From the NCBI GenBank assembly GCA_019022495.1, contig JAFEKR010000017.1, positions 1,054,001 to 1,118,000 on the forward strand: 64,000 nucleotides of DNA, read 5' to 3'. This DNA is from Epichloe hybrida (Eukaryota > Ascomycota > Sordariomycetes > Hypocreales > Clavicipitaceae). Positions 13,136 to 24,405 of the stretch are shown here, piece after piece. A program made the position numbers and the translations under genes. Each line of letters opens with the position of its first letter. The first letter of the stretch is position 1. The notes below the pieces were generated by a model. That model was not told the origin of the DNA, made no database searches, and was given only the letters and a program-made list of their open reading frames with translations.

Positions 13136-13307
13136 GAAATCGAATAATCTGATAATGGGAGCGATGCCTAAGGGACTATTAGGCCTAGTAAAAGGGATAG
13201 ATTTGACAGGCTTGGTGGGTTAGTTAACGAATAGTTAGTTTAGTAGCTTTTATTAAGTAGTAAAAGCGCTAGAGGTATGTAATAATTAAAAAGCAATTGC
13301 TACTACT

Positions 13308-13462
13308 TATTATGATATAAAACGTAAGATATAATAAGTGTGTGAAGGTTATTAATTCAACTAGCTAGAGGCTAAAGCTATTATCTAATATAGGGGTTCT
13401 AGGTCACGTGCTAGGCCACATCCTTGGCACGGCAGGCCACTTGTTAATTCTAGCACGTAACA
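13308..13462. repeat. LTR of the small orphan element, right
   Basis: It is 155 bp and ends TAGCACGTAACA. The ATAAA target duplication follows at 13463-13467. Confidence 0.88.
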
Positions 13463-13682
13463 ATAAACTACACCTCACTACAAACTATACTACACTACAC
13501 TACAAACTATACTACACTACAAACTATACTATACTATAAACTACACTACACTATAAACTACACTACACTATAAACTACACTACACTACAAACTACACTAC
13601 ACTACAAACTACACTACACTACAAACTACACTACACTACAAACTACATTACACTACAAACTACACTACACTATACTACAAAT
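13463..13682. repeat. ACTACA-type satellite (AAACTACACTACACTAC)
   Basis: A tandem array of a pentamer (CTACA) grouped into units of about 17 bp that begin with AAA. The same pentamer fills the ends of the hAT-type elements at 19204, 51294-51595 and 58985, so this array is probably the interior edge of another such element. Confidence 0.9.
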
Positions 13683-13975
13683 TTATTTTCATAAACTAAA
13701 CTAACTACAAATACTACATTTGTAGTGTTAGTAAAAATATTTATCTTAGCTTATAATAGCTTATAATAGCTTATCTTAGCTTATCTTAGCTTATATATAT
13801 ATAACTTATATTACTTATATAACTTCAAATATTATAAGTGTTAAAGTTTAATTAAAAATAAGTAAATAATAAATTAATAAAATATAGGTATAAGTATAAA
13901 TAAGTAAATTACTATAGAAAAAGCTAGACTTTTTAATTATTTAGTATTTTAAGGGTTTTTACAATTGTTAATTCC
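13683..13975. other. Interior of a hAT-type non-autonomous element, with short decamer array
   Basis: It contains ACATTTGTAGTGTTAG, then a short array of AGCTTATAAT/AGCTTATCTT (about 13747-13795), then AT-rich sequence ending AAGCTAGACTTTTTAATTATT...GGGTTTTTACAAT. The same order is found at 24180-24600 and 59160-59600. It continues at 18715 on the other side of Copia-C copy 2. Confidence 0.7.
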
Positions 13976-14231
13976 TTCGGATCTTCATTAGTTCAATCGT
14001 GGCCAAAGACCAGACCAATTGTGGGTCTGGCGCGATGCACGCGATATGATTAGCTACATCAATTCGCCACCCCCTTTTGTGCCCCACATACGGATTTTGC
14101 CTACTTTTCTAGCATCTAGACTTTCCCTCTCTTCTCCCTCTTTCCTAGCTAGCTAACTAACTAAACTAACTATCATTGACTTCAATTTATACAGGATTTA
14201 CTACCTACGTAGGACCTTAGTGCATCTAATA
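13976..14231 (+). repeat. Copia-C copy 2 5' LTR
   Basis: It is 256 bp. The outer half is clean (TCGTGGCCAAAGACCAGACC) and the inner end is mutated (TGCATCTAATA instead of TGCATCCAACA). It is followed by CTAATTAGTAGTTAAC, a post-LTR sequence shared with Copia-A. Confidence 0.93.
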
Positions 14232-17200
14232 CTAATTAGTAGTTAACTACACAACCATAGATAAGCTAGGTATCACAAGAAGAGACATTTCTGCAAATGC
14301 TACTGCTATTACCCCTTGTTATACTATAATAGTTATTACGGTAAAGAGGCATAACTACACAAGTGTGCTAAAGGAAGAGACTAGAATCCTAGTTACAGGC
14401 TTGTTAGGCTTCTAAGGAATCGATCTATTAACCCTTAGGCTTAGGGATATAACTTTGTTATATCTATCTAGGATATTATTATCAATTATTAATTTTATCA
14501 TCCATTACAAGAAAACTAACCAAACAACTGAATCTATTACCGCAAGGCATTTATTTCAAACCTAACGTTAAATAACCTTAGCTAAGCTAGCTAACATATC
14601 TATAACTTCTTTATAAATATTCCCTTCATTTAACAGACCTTTAATCTGTTTATATAAGCATCTATAGCTTGTTTTTTTTACCCCCTTTATTATTAGTGCT
14701 ATTCGCCCTGTACTTATTAGTAAGAAAGAGAGATTACCTCCTTCCTTTCTTTTCATAAAAAACAGGAAGGGTAATTTCTATTAATTCCTTATTATTTTGC
14801 TTATTGCTTTTACCTACTTTTAACACTTCTATCGCTTTCCTTGTCCCTATTAATTTACTCCTATTACTGCTTTTTCCTTTAATAGTTAAAAATAGCAGAG
14901 GAATCTAGACCTTCTACAAGAGGAAGGGCTACTAGTAATAGCAAGGCTCTAATTATTACCCCTAAGAGACCTTAAAGGTATAAATTACCCCTATGCCTTT
15001 AATAGCTTACTTACGAATTCTTATATAACTAGAAAGAATCTATTAAGCTAAATCCAGAGACTACTATGTAGCTTAAGCTTAATAACTAAATTATAAGATT
15101 TATTAACCTTAGTAAGTATTAAGGATAGAGAGATAATAACCTATAGGAATCATTCTAAGAAGACTTTAAAGGCTAGTCTAAAGATACCTTTAAAAGGGCA
15201 TCTAAGGATATTATTAGAGAATTACATAATTCTTTACAAAATCACGGCGTCCTTATTAGGCAAGGCCTAGGATATTTAATCCTAGTATTGCTTAAGGAAG
15301 TGCTTTATTAAACCTTAATGCCCCTTTAGTTATAGGAAAGATTATAAGAAAGACTATAATCTTCTAAACCCCTGGAACCTTAATATTAATAGCCCTAATA
15401 ACCTACCCTAGAAATTAACCTTCCCTAACCCTAGAGATTACTTAAACCCTTACAAGAACCCCTATAATAATCCCTATTATATTAACAGCTCTATCTAGAT
15501 AATTATTATTAAGAATAACTAGTAAACTATTATTTATAACAAATTATGCCTTTATAGCAATTCCCCTCTAAAGATTAGATTATAAAGAAGATCTTAGAGC
15601 TTATAAAGATATAAAAGAATAGTAACCACTATAGTAGAAAGCTATATAACTTCTTAATGCTAAAGATTATGCTCTTTAAAAATAAGTATAATAAAATTAA
15701 CCTTCCTTAAACATATTATTAGAAGGCTTTCCCTATTATATTAATAGGTAATACTAAGTAATACTACCTTAATTACCTCTTTAGGAATAACTATTTCTAT
15801 AAAGAGATAATTATATATATCTATTAACGCTTTAAGATAGAAAGTAACTAGTAATTCTATTACTATAAGTAAAGTAGTATAATACTAAAGAGCATAATTA
15901 AGAAGAACCCTAATAAAAGCAAGCTTAAGTGCCTTAAGATTATATTATTAACCCTTAAGAAGATCTATAGAGGCCTATACCTTACTAAGATAGTAAATAC
16001 TAAACTCTACAAGTAGGCCTTAAATACTATAGCTAGTGTGCCTAAATTTTAGATAGTAGAATATATATACTCCGTAGGCTTTAAGAGTCTTACTAGAGAC
16101 CTCTATAAGGTAATTACTATTATAGAATTAAATAAGAAGTCCTCCTAATACCTTTAGTACTAACAAGGAGACCCTCTAGAGGCTATGTTTACTAATTATT
16201 AGTATAGATAACAATCCTATAGTAGAGGAAGCTATTATAGGCAAAGCCCTAGGCTAAGCACTAAGCGCTGCTTTATATGTAGTAAGAGTAGCTACTAGTC
16301 TTTTAATTACTTTGCTAAAGAATATTAAAAGGAGAAGAACTACTAGTAGGCTAGTAAAACACATTATACACCCCCTTTAGAGAAGAGATTCTAGGTATTC
16401 CTTACCTCCTATAAAGGGCAGAATAATAATAAGCCTAATAAAGGCTTAGGTAAGAATTAGGAAGCATATCTTATAGCTTATATAGAAGCTAAAGATAATA
16501 ATAATAATATAGAGAAGCTACTATTAATAGTATACCTAAGCATTACATAATTCTTCTACTCTAGATTATAGACTAACTATAACGCTACTAATGTTAATGT
16601 TCTCGTAACCCTAAATAATTAAGCCTTCTAATACGTATTCCTTAGGTAGCTCTATAAGCCATAAGAGTGTGATAAAGGCTTAATTTACTATATCTCTAAA
16701 GAACACTATTCTAAAGAGGTCTTTAGAGGGATTATGCCTAACACTAGCGCTATAGGAAAGTTAACTATAGGAGAGGCATAAGTAAAGGCCTTATTAAGAT
16801 TAATGCCTTTATTAAAGGTAACCCCTTACAAACCCTAAATTATTATATTTAGCGCTAGATTAGTAGTTATAAGAGAAATTCTTTATATGCCTACGGAACT
16901 TAGAGAGCTTAAATTCTATATTCTTAATATAGCTACCCTATTCCTCTTCTTAATTACTAATATAAATAAGATATAAGTCAAGATTAATAACCTCGCTAAC
17001 ATACTTATCTAAGGTAACAAGACTATACCTATTATATAATAATAGGGATATCCTTAGTGGTTACTAGAAGTAAAAGAAATAGTTGCCTTCCACCTTTTAG
17101 AAGGAGATATCTGTTAATTATATCGTTAACATAGTTACCCTTCCGTTTAATAACTCATAAAGATCCTTCACTAAGCTAGTCATAAAGTTAAACGCTAGGT

Positions 17201-18301
17201 AATTAAGAAATTAACTAAGGTCTACCACTATTACTAGATACATAGAAAGGCCCCCGGTTAATTCAAGTTTACAATTAAAGATAACCATAAATTCAACTAC
17301 AAGATCATTATTAATATCATATAGATCAATAGCTAACTAGTGCTTCACATTGTTAATTTAGTAACCTTATTCTAAGTAGCCTAATTCCTTAATCTAAAGA
17401 AGTAGAAGGCTTAAGACATCTAGGATACAATCCGCAAATATTAGATTAATACTTATCTTAGACCTCTAGAATAGATTATACATAACGCTAGTAATAACTT
17501 CGCTTTCGCTAAGTTTAAGCACTATACTTAACTAATGTTAATTAAGACTAATAAGATGCTAATTAAAGCCTATAATAGCATTGGAAAGATTAAGAGATAT
17601 CACGGACTTCTATGCTAAGCTTATAATATTATTATAGACTCGATTAGGATAGAACTCACGCTAGAGTAACGCCTTTAAATAGCTATTAAAGTAATTAATA
17701 ATACATCCCTTTGGTTCTTAAGGAGGCAAAGCTCTTTGTGTTCATAGATAGATCGCTTACTAATAACAAGGATTTAAGCTCATAGATTAGATACGTGATT
17801 ATAATTAGTAACAAGATAATGCAAGATAATAATACCTTTATTATAAAAGGTAATATTATTACATATAGCTTAACAAAGAGCAAGAGAGTTACTTATAGCA
17901 TACTTGCCTCTAAGTTATATAGTATGGTTTAAGGCGCAGATATCGCCTATGTAATTTCCATAACTCTATATTAGATTACAGATTGATTAAAGATACCTCG
18001 AATTCCTATAATTCTCTATACTAATTCTTTTTTATTATATAAATGTCTTATAAAGCTAGGAACCACGAAGGAGAAGAGACTAATAATTAATATTATAGCT
18101 CTTTATTAATTATACAAGAGGCATAAGATCTACGAAGTTAGATGGATTAACAGTAATAATAATCCGGCGGATGTGATAACAAAAGCATCGCCGAATTTAT
18201 TACTTTCCTCTTTGATTAATTCGAACGAATTAACAATTCGTGTTAAAGGATAGGTAAAGAGACCCACGATATTAGGAAACGGGAGCTTAGGCAAGGAATA
18301 A
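14232..18301 (+). pseudogene. Copia-C copy 2 gag-pol remnant
   Basis: This is the decayed polyprotein of Copia-C. The first part (about 14232-15550) is the leader and gag. From 15552 it aligns with base 1 onward of copy 1. The protease remnant GIMPNTSAIGK is near 16728, and the GAG-pre-integrase and integrase zone is at 17100-17690. At about 17700 the sequence jumps to the RNase H zone (AKLFVFI... at about 17730) because 1850 bp are missing. The deletion is not a multiple of three, so the phases on the two sides differ. RNase H motifs LTKSKRVTYS (about 17870) and NPADVI (about 18160) follow, and the frame ends at TAA 18299-18301. The deletion joint shows about 4 bp of shared sequence (ATAA). 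I could not fix the start codon. Confidence 0.83.
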
Positions 18302-18448
18302 TAGATTAATTTAATTAACTAATGCTATAATGGCTAATTAGAGCAGCGGATTCCCGTTAAGGGATTCACTAGTATACACTTTCCTTTAATCTAATTTTTA
18401 TTACGTTTTTAAGCTCTTTAGCCACAAAGGAAAAAGAGAGATTGCTAG

Positions 18449-18714
18449 TGTTAATTCCTTTGGATTTTCATTGGTTTAATTGTGGCTAAAGACTAGACTA
18501 ATTATAGGTCTAGCGCGATGCACGCGATATGATTAGCTGCATTAATTCGCCACCCCCTTTTATGCCTTATATACGAATTTCGCCCACTTTTCTAGCATCT
18601 AGACTTTCTCTCTCTTCTCCCTCTTTCCTAGCTAGCTAACTAACTAAACTAACTATTATCGACTTCAATTTATACGGGATTTATTACCTGCGCAGGACCT
18701 TGGTGCATCCAACA
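18449..18714 (+). repeat. Copia-C copy 2 3' LTR
   Basis: It is 266 bp. The inner half is mutated (TTGTGGCTAAAGACTAGACT) and the outer end is clean (CTTGGTGCATCCAACA). Confidence 0.93.
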
Positions 18715-19165
18715 ACAATATTAATAAAATAAAAGAACTTTCTGTTTTATATTTTCTAATATTATAATAATACTAATTATCGTAATTATAATAATTAGTA
18801 TTATTATAATAATTATAGTATATAAAATAAAAGTAAATCCTAGTATTATATCGAAAAATAGGTTTAAGTAATTATAATAAAGCTTATTAAAGTTATTACA
18901 GTTATTATAGTATATAAAATAAAAATAGGTCCTAGTGTTATATTTTAAAATAAGTTTTAGTAGTTATAATAAAGCTTATTAGAGTTATTATAGTTATTAA
19001 AGTAATTATAGTATATAAAATAAAAGTAGGTCCTAGTATTTTATATACAAATCCCTAAAACTTATTATAATAAAGCTTATTATAGTTTTTCAGTTACTAA
19101 AGTATTTATAATATATAAAATAAAAGTGGGTCCTAGTATTATATCTAAAAATAGGTTTAACTAAC
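18715..19165. repeat. AT-rich minisatellite, about 95-100 bp unit, left arm
   Basis: About four units, each with GTATATAAAATAAAAGTRGGTCCTAGTRTTATAT, at about 18817, 18910, 19010 and 19108. The same sequence runs in opposite orientation at 19862-20130. Confidence 0.82.
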
Positions 19166-19203
19166 TATTGATTTTTAATTTTTTTGGGGTCATTGGCTGT
19201 TGC
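19166..19203 (+). repeat. Head of the retroposon-like X family (38 bp)
   Basis: TTGATTTTTAATTTTTTTGG followed by GGTCATTGGCTGT. This equals the start of the inserts at 50504 and 36976 (reverse). It is cut off by the hAT-type MITE that follows. Confidence 0.6.
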
Positions 19204-19500
19204 CAGAGCATTGTTTGTAGTGTAGTTAGTGTAGTTTTTAGGAAAATTTTGTATTTATAGTGTAGTTTTTTTTAGCTAGTATTTAGTGTAGTGTAGTTTT
19301 TTTTTTTGTAGTTAGTGTAGTTACTAACTACACTAACTACACTACACTACAAAAACTACAAATGTAGTGTTAGGTAAAAAAAAGTAGGTCTTTTTATATA
19401 GTAGTATTAATATACTAATTAGAAGAAAGCTATTATTCTTATACTTATATTATTAGCTATTTCATTTACTATTACTAAGAATTATTTTCTATTATTATTA
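19204..19500 (+). mobile_element. hAT-type MITE with GTAGT pentamers
   Basis: It starts CAGAGCATTG, a hAT-like terminus, then TGTAGTGTAG-type pentamers, a palindromic zone (ACTACACTACACTAC), AATGTAGTGTTAGGTAAA, then AAGTAGGTCTTTTTATATAG. It is the reverse complement of 51294-51595. It encodes no transposase, and its distal end is not clear. Confidence 0.65.
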
Positions 19501-19861
19501 TTATTATTATTATTTCTAATTATAATAATACCCTAAGCTAATATAATAAAATTAATTAGTAACTTAGAAGAAATAACTAGAAGTTAATAAAGTATATACT
19601 TAGTACTTATATATTATAATTAATAGGATAAAAACTTAAAAAAAGCTTAAATAATTTATTTACTATTTAAACTAATTAAACATTACTTTTAGCTTTATAA
19701 ATCTAAAGCTTTAAGAAGTTATATATACTAACTTTATATATATATATATATAATATATAAAGAAAGTATAAAAGATAGTAATATTTATAAAGTATTTATA
19801 TATAACTAATAGTATTAATTAAATTAGGCTATATAACTAAATTAAGTTATGAAAAAAATTA
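19501..19861. other. AT-rich sequence without recognisable feature
   Basis: I see an ATT trinucleotide run near 19495-19515 and a TA run near 19738. There is no convincing gene or element end. Confidence 0.6.
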
Positions 19862-20139
19862 AAACTTATTTTTAGTTATAATACTAGGACCCACTTTTAT
19901 TTTATAGACTATAACTACTTTAATAACGATAATAACTTTAATAAGCTTTATAATAACTACTATAACTTATTTTAAAATGTAATACTAAGACCCACTTTTA
20001 TTATATATACTATAACTACTTTAATAACTATATTAACTTTAATAAACTTTATTATAGCTAGTTAAACCTATTTTAAGATAAAATAAATGGACCCACTTTT
20101 ATTTTATATATTATAACTACTTTAATAACTATAATAACT
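19862..20139. repeat. AT-rich minisatellite, right arm, inverted relative to 18715-19165
   Basis: About three units with ACCCACTTTTATTTTATA at about 19889, 19986 and 20091. It ends at the Copia-B LTR. Confidence 0.8.
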
Positions 20140-20435
20140 TGTTAGTATTTATAGGATACTAGTGACCTACGCGTAGGGTTTTCGGGGTGGACTAAAGTAT
20201 ACGTAATTATTATATATTCTAGTTTATTAAAGTAAGCAAAAGAGGGATTAAATAGAAGTAAAGAGGGTACGCTATTTATTATAGGAAAAGGGGCCTTAAT
20301 TAGGGTTATTAGCAAAGAGGCCACATATGCTAATGCTAACCGCGGCGCAATTAGGCTAGACATATAGGTTTGTAATGCAACGCGCCTAGCTAATTAGAGG
20401 CACGTAGCCTTATTAATATTATACTTATTCTAATA
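20140..20435 (-). repeat. Copia-B 3' LTR
   Basis: It runs from TGTTAGTATTTATAGG to TTATTCTAATA (296 bp), placed like the reversed Copia-A LTR at 60481. Only one LTR of this copy is seen. It keeps CGCGTAGGGTTTTCGGGG, which is less mutated than the surroundings. Confidence 0.7.
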
Positions 20436-20452
20436 CTAGAAACTCTCTCTTT

Positions 20453-20712
20453 TTAACATAACTATTAACATAACTATTAACATAACTATTAACATAACTA
20501 TTAACATAACTATTAACATAACTATTAACATAACTATTAACATAACTATTAACATAACTATTAACATAACTATTAACATAACTATTAACATAACTATTAA
20601 CATAACTATTAACATAACTATTAACATAACTATTAACATAACTATTAACATAACTATTAACATAACTATTAACATAACTATTAACATAACTATTAACATA
20701 ACTATTAACATA
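20453..20712. repeat. Perfect 12 bp minisatellite TTAACATAACTA
   Basis: About 21.5 head-to-tail copies with no substitution that I can find. It lies just inside the Copia-B LTR, at the place where Copia-A has a single TTTTAACATAATTATCAACG. In one minus-strand phase the unit reads Met-Leu-Ile-Val, which is a by-product of the repeat and not a gene. Confidence 0.97.
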
Positions 20713-20901
20713 TAATATTAATAAGATAATTAAAAAGAACTAAGAAATAAGTAAGATTAAATAATTATAAATAACACTATAAGAAAAGAGTAAGGGAAAG
20801 GGGTATAATAAAAGATAATATTTAATTTATAAGCCTACATAAGGATAAGTAGGCCTAATCTTAATATCTTTAATCTTATTAAATTAACACAAGAGCTATA
20901 A
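20713..20901 (-). other. Copia-B 3' untranslated stretch
   Basis: Between the pol stop and the minisatellite. I see no gene. It is comparable in place to 31225-31682 of Copia-A. Confidence 0.6.
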
Positions 20902-23900
20902 TTATATAACCTATCCTTCTATTCTAATAGTTACTTTATTACTTATAATAAACCTCTTAAATACCTTATTTAGCAATGCCTTCGTGAAGGCATTAGCAAG
21001 GTTGTCATTCCTATTAATCTATCTAATCTCGTAAATCTCTTATTGCTCGTACGATTAACAAAGGGCTATAATATTAATTATAAGGCACTTCTCTTTTGTA
21101 GTACTAAGCTTAATAAGGTATTTATATAGAGAGTATAAATTAGTACAGATAATAACAGGAATCATAAGAAGGTTCAATCTATAAGTAATTAATCTAAGCG
21201 TTATTAAGATCACATAAGCTATATTAGCACTAGCAACCATACTATAAATCTTAAAGGTAAGCACACTTCTTATAACTCTTTTACTCTTAGTAAAGCTATA
21301 GTGCATAATATTACCTTAGATTATAAAGGTGCCTTTCTTTTAGACTTCACTAGCTAGAATAAGCACGTAGCCTAGTTAAGAAGTAAGGTCTTAGTTATTA
21401 GCAAATAATCCATCTATAAATACAAAAAGCTTTACTTTCTTAAGATTAAATAGTATAAACCTTAATCCTTAGTCTAGATTATTAATTTACTATTAAATTC
21501 ATTAGTTTAGGTTCTTTATATCTTAGGATAATAGGTCTTAGTGTTATATAGTAACAGAGAGGTTAAAATAAGCTTTAGGTTAGTAAATTAAGGTAATATA
21601 CGCGCCTTAAGCTTGTTATTCTATGTATGCCTGTTTTAAATTAGTTAGTAGGATTAATTAAAGCTTTCTACTCTAGCCTTTCTACCTTAGTATAATCATA
21701 TTATTCTTAAGAGTAATAATATTACTATTAAAGGTTAGTAAGTTCCCGATAGAAAGGATTTACTTTAGTTTAGTAGTAAAAGAAGTGGCTTTTAATTAAT
21801 CTTCCTCTTATTAAGAGAACTTATAGTTAAATAGTCTAATTATATTATTAGTTTAAAGCCCTATACATGCAAAGGTTAGGTTCTCCTTTGTTATTATAAG
21901 TAGGTATAGGTTAAACATAAAGGTTATTATCTAGAGTATTTCTCTATAGTAATAATAATATATTACCTACTAGTAGGTGCTAGCTTCTATAATACTGTAT
22001 AGAGGCTTAATTACTTATATTATTATGCCTATAGGGTATAAGTAATAGATTTAGATAGGGATTCGGGCTAGAATTATATAACTAAGAAGCGTTCGTGCTT
22101 GCACATAGGCCTATATAATATTGCGAAGCTAGAGGATAAGGCCTAGTAATAATAATATAGGTATTATCACAAGGATTAATCACTAGCTAGCTTATTGGAT
22201 TATTAAGGCCTGTGTAAGGATTAGTAGCTTCTCTTTATTGCTATAACCTTGGATCACAAGCCTTAACTTCTTATATAAATCTATTATCTTGCCCTTTACT
22301 TTATTAATAATATAGGAATTAAAAATTTAAGTTTTACTATGTTCCCTTTTATTATATTTCATAAATTTAAACACACCTTATTTAATTAGAGTATTAATTT
22401 TAGCTTTAGTAAATAGCTTAAAGGGTTTACTAGGGGTCTTAATAATTCCTTCCTTATATAATTAGATTATAAGCTTAAGATTAGAGCTTTCCTTAGCTAA
22501 TAGAAAGATATTAGTCTTATCTTTTATTTAATCTACGTAATTAACATTAGATATAATAATAGGAGGGTTCTTTTAAGGTCTTCTAGGTCCTTGCCTTAGG
22601 GGATTAATAAGAGAGGTAGCTATAGGTTATAAGGAGGCGTCTTAGTTCTCTACGCTCTTAGGAGGTCTCTCTTTATTAGGATCTTTATAAAAAGGCCTAA
22701 TAGAGGTTAATCTAAAAGCTTTAGGGCCTTAAGGGAGCTTAAGAGTATAGGTTCTACCTTCTATAGCTAATAGCTTATAAGGTTCTTTTTATCCTTTACC
22801 TTTACGCTATATATATATAAGTAATCCTAGTAGGAGGTTAATGGTTATAGAGGTATTAGGACTATTCCTTATAGTAAGGGCATTACTAACCTTCTATTAG
22901 GCATAAATACGCTTAACTTCCTTTATTACTAGTTAGATTACAAGGGCTTATTACGTGATATCTAGCAATAGAGGTAATTCCTTAACTATATAAGGATACG
23001 CGCTAAAAACAAGGACTGTTAGCATAAGACTATTCGATCCTATGGTATTATTCATAGCTTTAACTGCTATTTGTAACGCTATAGGCTTTAGTGTTATTAG
23101 GCATTCTTATCTAATAATATTATAGGCTCTTTGGAGCGGCCTATAATATTACTTAACCTTACTAATACTATAGTAAGCCTTAATAGGGATATCTTTGATC
23201 TTAATTGCTATTAATAATATAAACTACTTAAATTCCTTACCTCTAAAGGTTATTCTAGTGTCTATAATAATTAAATCTAGGGGGCCTAGATAGATATTAA
23301 TCTAGCAAAGATAAAGTGCTTCCTACGTAGTCTTTATAAAGATATCCTTAATGAATCTAGCTATATTAAAGGATATAGCTATATTAATAACTTACAAAAC
23401 AGGGCGGTTGCTATTAATATATATAATATCTATAATGATTTCGTAATTATAGGTATATTTATCCTAAAGAGTGAATTTAAATTAATATAAGCTATTTACA
23501 TGTAATTAGCATTACTAGTAAACCTTAGTCAGCTTCTTAATAGCTTTAAACTTAACCTTATACCTTAATTTACATAGTAAATCATAAAGATATTAAACTA
23601 AAGGGTGTCTAAAGCGTTAATATAATTAACAAAGCTTAATTTCTATAAGATAACTCTAAGCAATACTTTCTTCTTTATTAAGAAGCATTTACGCGTGCCC
23701 TTATTTATATATAATAGGAACCTTAATATTCCCTTACTATAAAACATTCTTTAATATATAGAAATCAATCTTTAAGCAAGTTATATTATTAAGGCATAAG
23801 AGAAAGGGAGTGTTTATAAGGATTACCTAAAAGAGAATAATTCTAAATAGAGTTAGCACTTTAATTAATCCTAGTGCCTTAATTAGTTCTCTAGGGCTAA

Positions 23901-24020
23901 ATTTAATCTTTACCTTCCTAGTATCTAACTTATTAAGTATAATAGTTAGTATTATACTTTATAAAGCTAAGAATTAAGGGTAGCTTACTAATAAACATCC
24001 CGCGGCACTTATATTAGCTA
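20902..24020 (-). pseudogene. Copia-B pol remnant (integrase to RNase H)
   Basis: Minus-strand Copia polyprotein with many TAA and TAG codons. The C-terminal stop is TAA at 20902-20904, after IRIEG. RNase H is clear in an open stretch 21306-21055: FTKSKRVIRSVLTFKIYSMV, ANIAYVI, then CTNLYSLYKYLIKLSTTKEK. Reverse transcriptase lies at about 22.3-21.6 kb and integrase at about 23.7-22.9 kb, by similarity of order and wording to Copia-A (for example the zone around 23120 matches KRYYRPLQRAYNII of Copia-A). It is cut by the hAT-type insertion at 24020. Confidence 0.82.
24013..24020. repeat. 8 bp target duplication ATTAGCTA, left
   Basis: ATTAGCTA occurs directly before CAGAGCATTG and again at 32947-32954 directly after CAATGCTCTG. 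Eight bases is the hAT-type duplication length. Confidence 0.93.
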
Positions 24021-24120
24021 CAGAGCATTGCAATACAATACAATACATTACACAATACAATACATCCAAAATTTTACAATACAATACAATACATGTATTA
24101 TTTGTATTGTTTTGTATTTT
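24021..24120. repeat. ATACA/CAATA pentamer array at the hAT left end
   Basis: CAATACAATACAATACA repeats with an internal inversion (ACATGTATTATTTGTATTG). The right end (32790-32940) carries the matching array. Confidence 0.9.
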
Positions 24121-24182
24121 TTTTTCTTTTTTTCAGTTTTAAGTAAATTCCTTAATTATAAGGTATATATAGTTAATATAAT

Positions 24183-24405
24183 AGCTTCTAATAGCTTCTA
24201 ATAGCTTCTAATATCTTATAATAGCTTATAATAGCTTATAATAGCTTATAATAGCTTATAATAGCTTATAATAGCTTATAATAGCTTATAATAGCTTATA
24301 ATAGCTTATAATAGCTTATAATAGCTTATAATAACTTATAATAGCTTATAATAGCTTATAATAGCTTACAATAGCTTATAATAGCTTACAATAGCTTATA
24401 TATAT
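24183..24405. repeat. Decamer array AATAGCTTAT
   Basis: About 22 copies of a 10 bp unit (AGCTTATAAT). The first three are variants (AGCTTCTAAT) and two near the end are AGCTTACAAT. Confidence 0.95.

Larger units (their letters stand above)
11890..13170 (-). pseudogene. Orphan Gln-rich, repeat-bearing protein remnant
   Basis: One minus-strand phase runs in frame from about 13170 to 11890 and perhaps beyond, about 430 codons. The stops are nearly all TAA and TAG in Gln-rich surroundings. From the N-terminal side there is PNSPLGIAPIIRLFDF, then an 8-residue repeat (DLKTLQSV), then an S/T/D-rich part. A likely coiled coil follows at 12780-12450, with many Gln (for example LQLEQQFQWQQE and IEEDDFQQLKDLIKEVF). 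Next come two longer repeats with IRQLIQ...LNRIP.PLQSSLP (12440-12240), and last a tetrapeptide repeat FDNR/FDDQ (11960-11890). The coiled coil and its place in an LTR element suggest a Gag-like structural protein, but there is no zinc knuckle and I do not recognise a family. Confidence 0.6.
11588..13462 (-). mobile_element. Small LTR element (LARD/TRIM-like) with an orphan Gln-rich frame
   Basis: This 1875 bp element begins TGTTAC and ends GTAACA and is flanked by 5 bp ATAAA duplications. Its LTRs are 174 bp (11588-11761) and 155 bp (13308-13462). The left one carries an extra short duplication of GGCAGGCCACATCC-type sequence. It has no protease, reverse transcriptase or integrase, so it must have depended on another element. 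The interior holds one long minus-strand frame with several tandem-repeat blocks. Confidence 0.85.
13976..18714 (+). mobile_element. Copia-C copy 2, internally deleted Ty1/Copia element
   Basis: LTRs at 13976-14231 and 18449-18714, with ACAAT duplicated at 13971-13975 and 18715-18719. Compared with copy 1 it lacks 1850 bp of pol, the equivalent of about 2160-4010. The empty target (GGGTTTTTAAAATATTAATAAAA) is seen at about 24570, which shows that the element landed in a hAT-type repeat. Confidence 0.93.

Noticed and set aside
13463..13682. Possible CRISPR-like or telomere repeat (ACTACA units).
   Set aside because: The units are contiguous without spacers and are not the TTAGGG-type telomere of ascomycetes. 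They are satellite ends of hAT-type elements.
14568..14756. A 62-codon open frame on the minus strand.
   Set aside because: It lies opposite to the gag side of Copia-C copy 2 and has no counterpart or motif, so it is most likely chance.
17695..17883. A minus-strand open frame of 62 codons, hydrophobic at its start.
   Set aside because: It is antisense to the RNase H zone of Copia-C copy 2 and spans the deletion joint.
20142..20363. A minus-strand open frame of 73 codons in the Copia-B LTR.
   Set aside because: LTR sequence, with no motif and no reason to expect coding.
20436..20711. An open frame of 91 codons made of Met-Leu-Ile-Val repeats.
   Set aside because: It is the translation of a 12 bp array, has no composition typical of a gene, and lies in the untranslated end of Copia-B.
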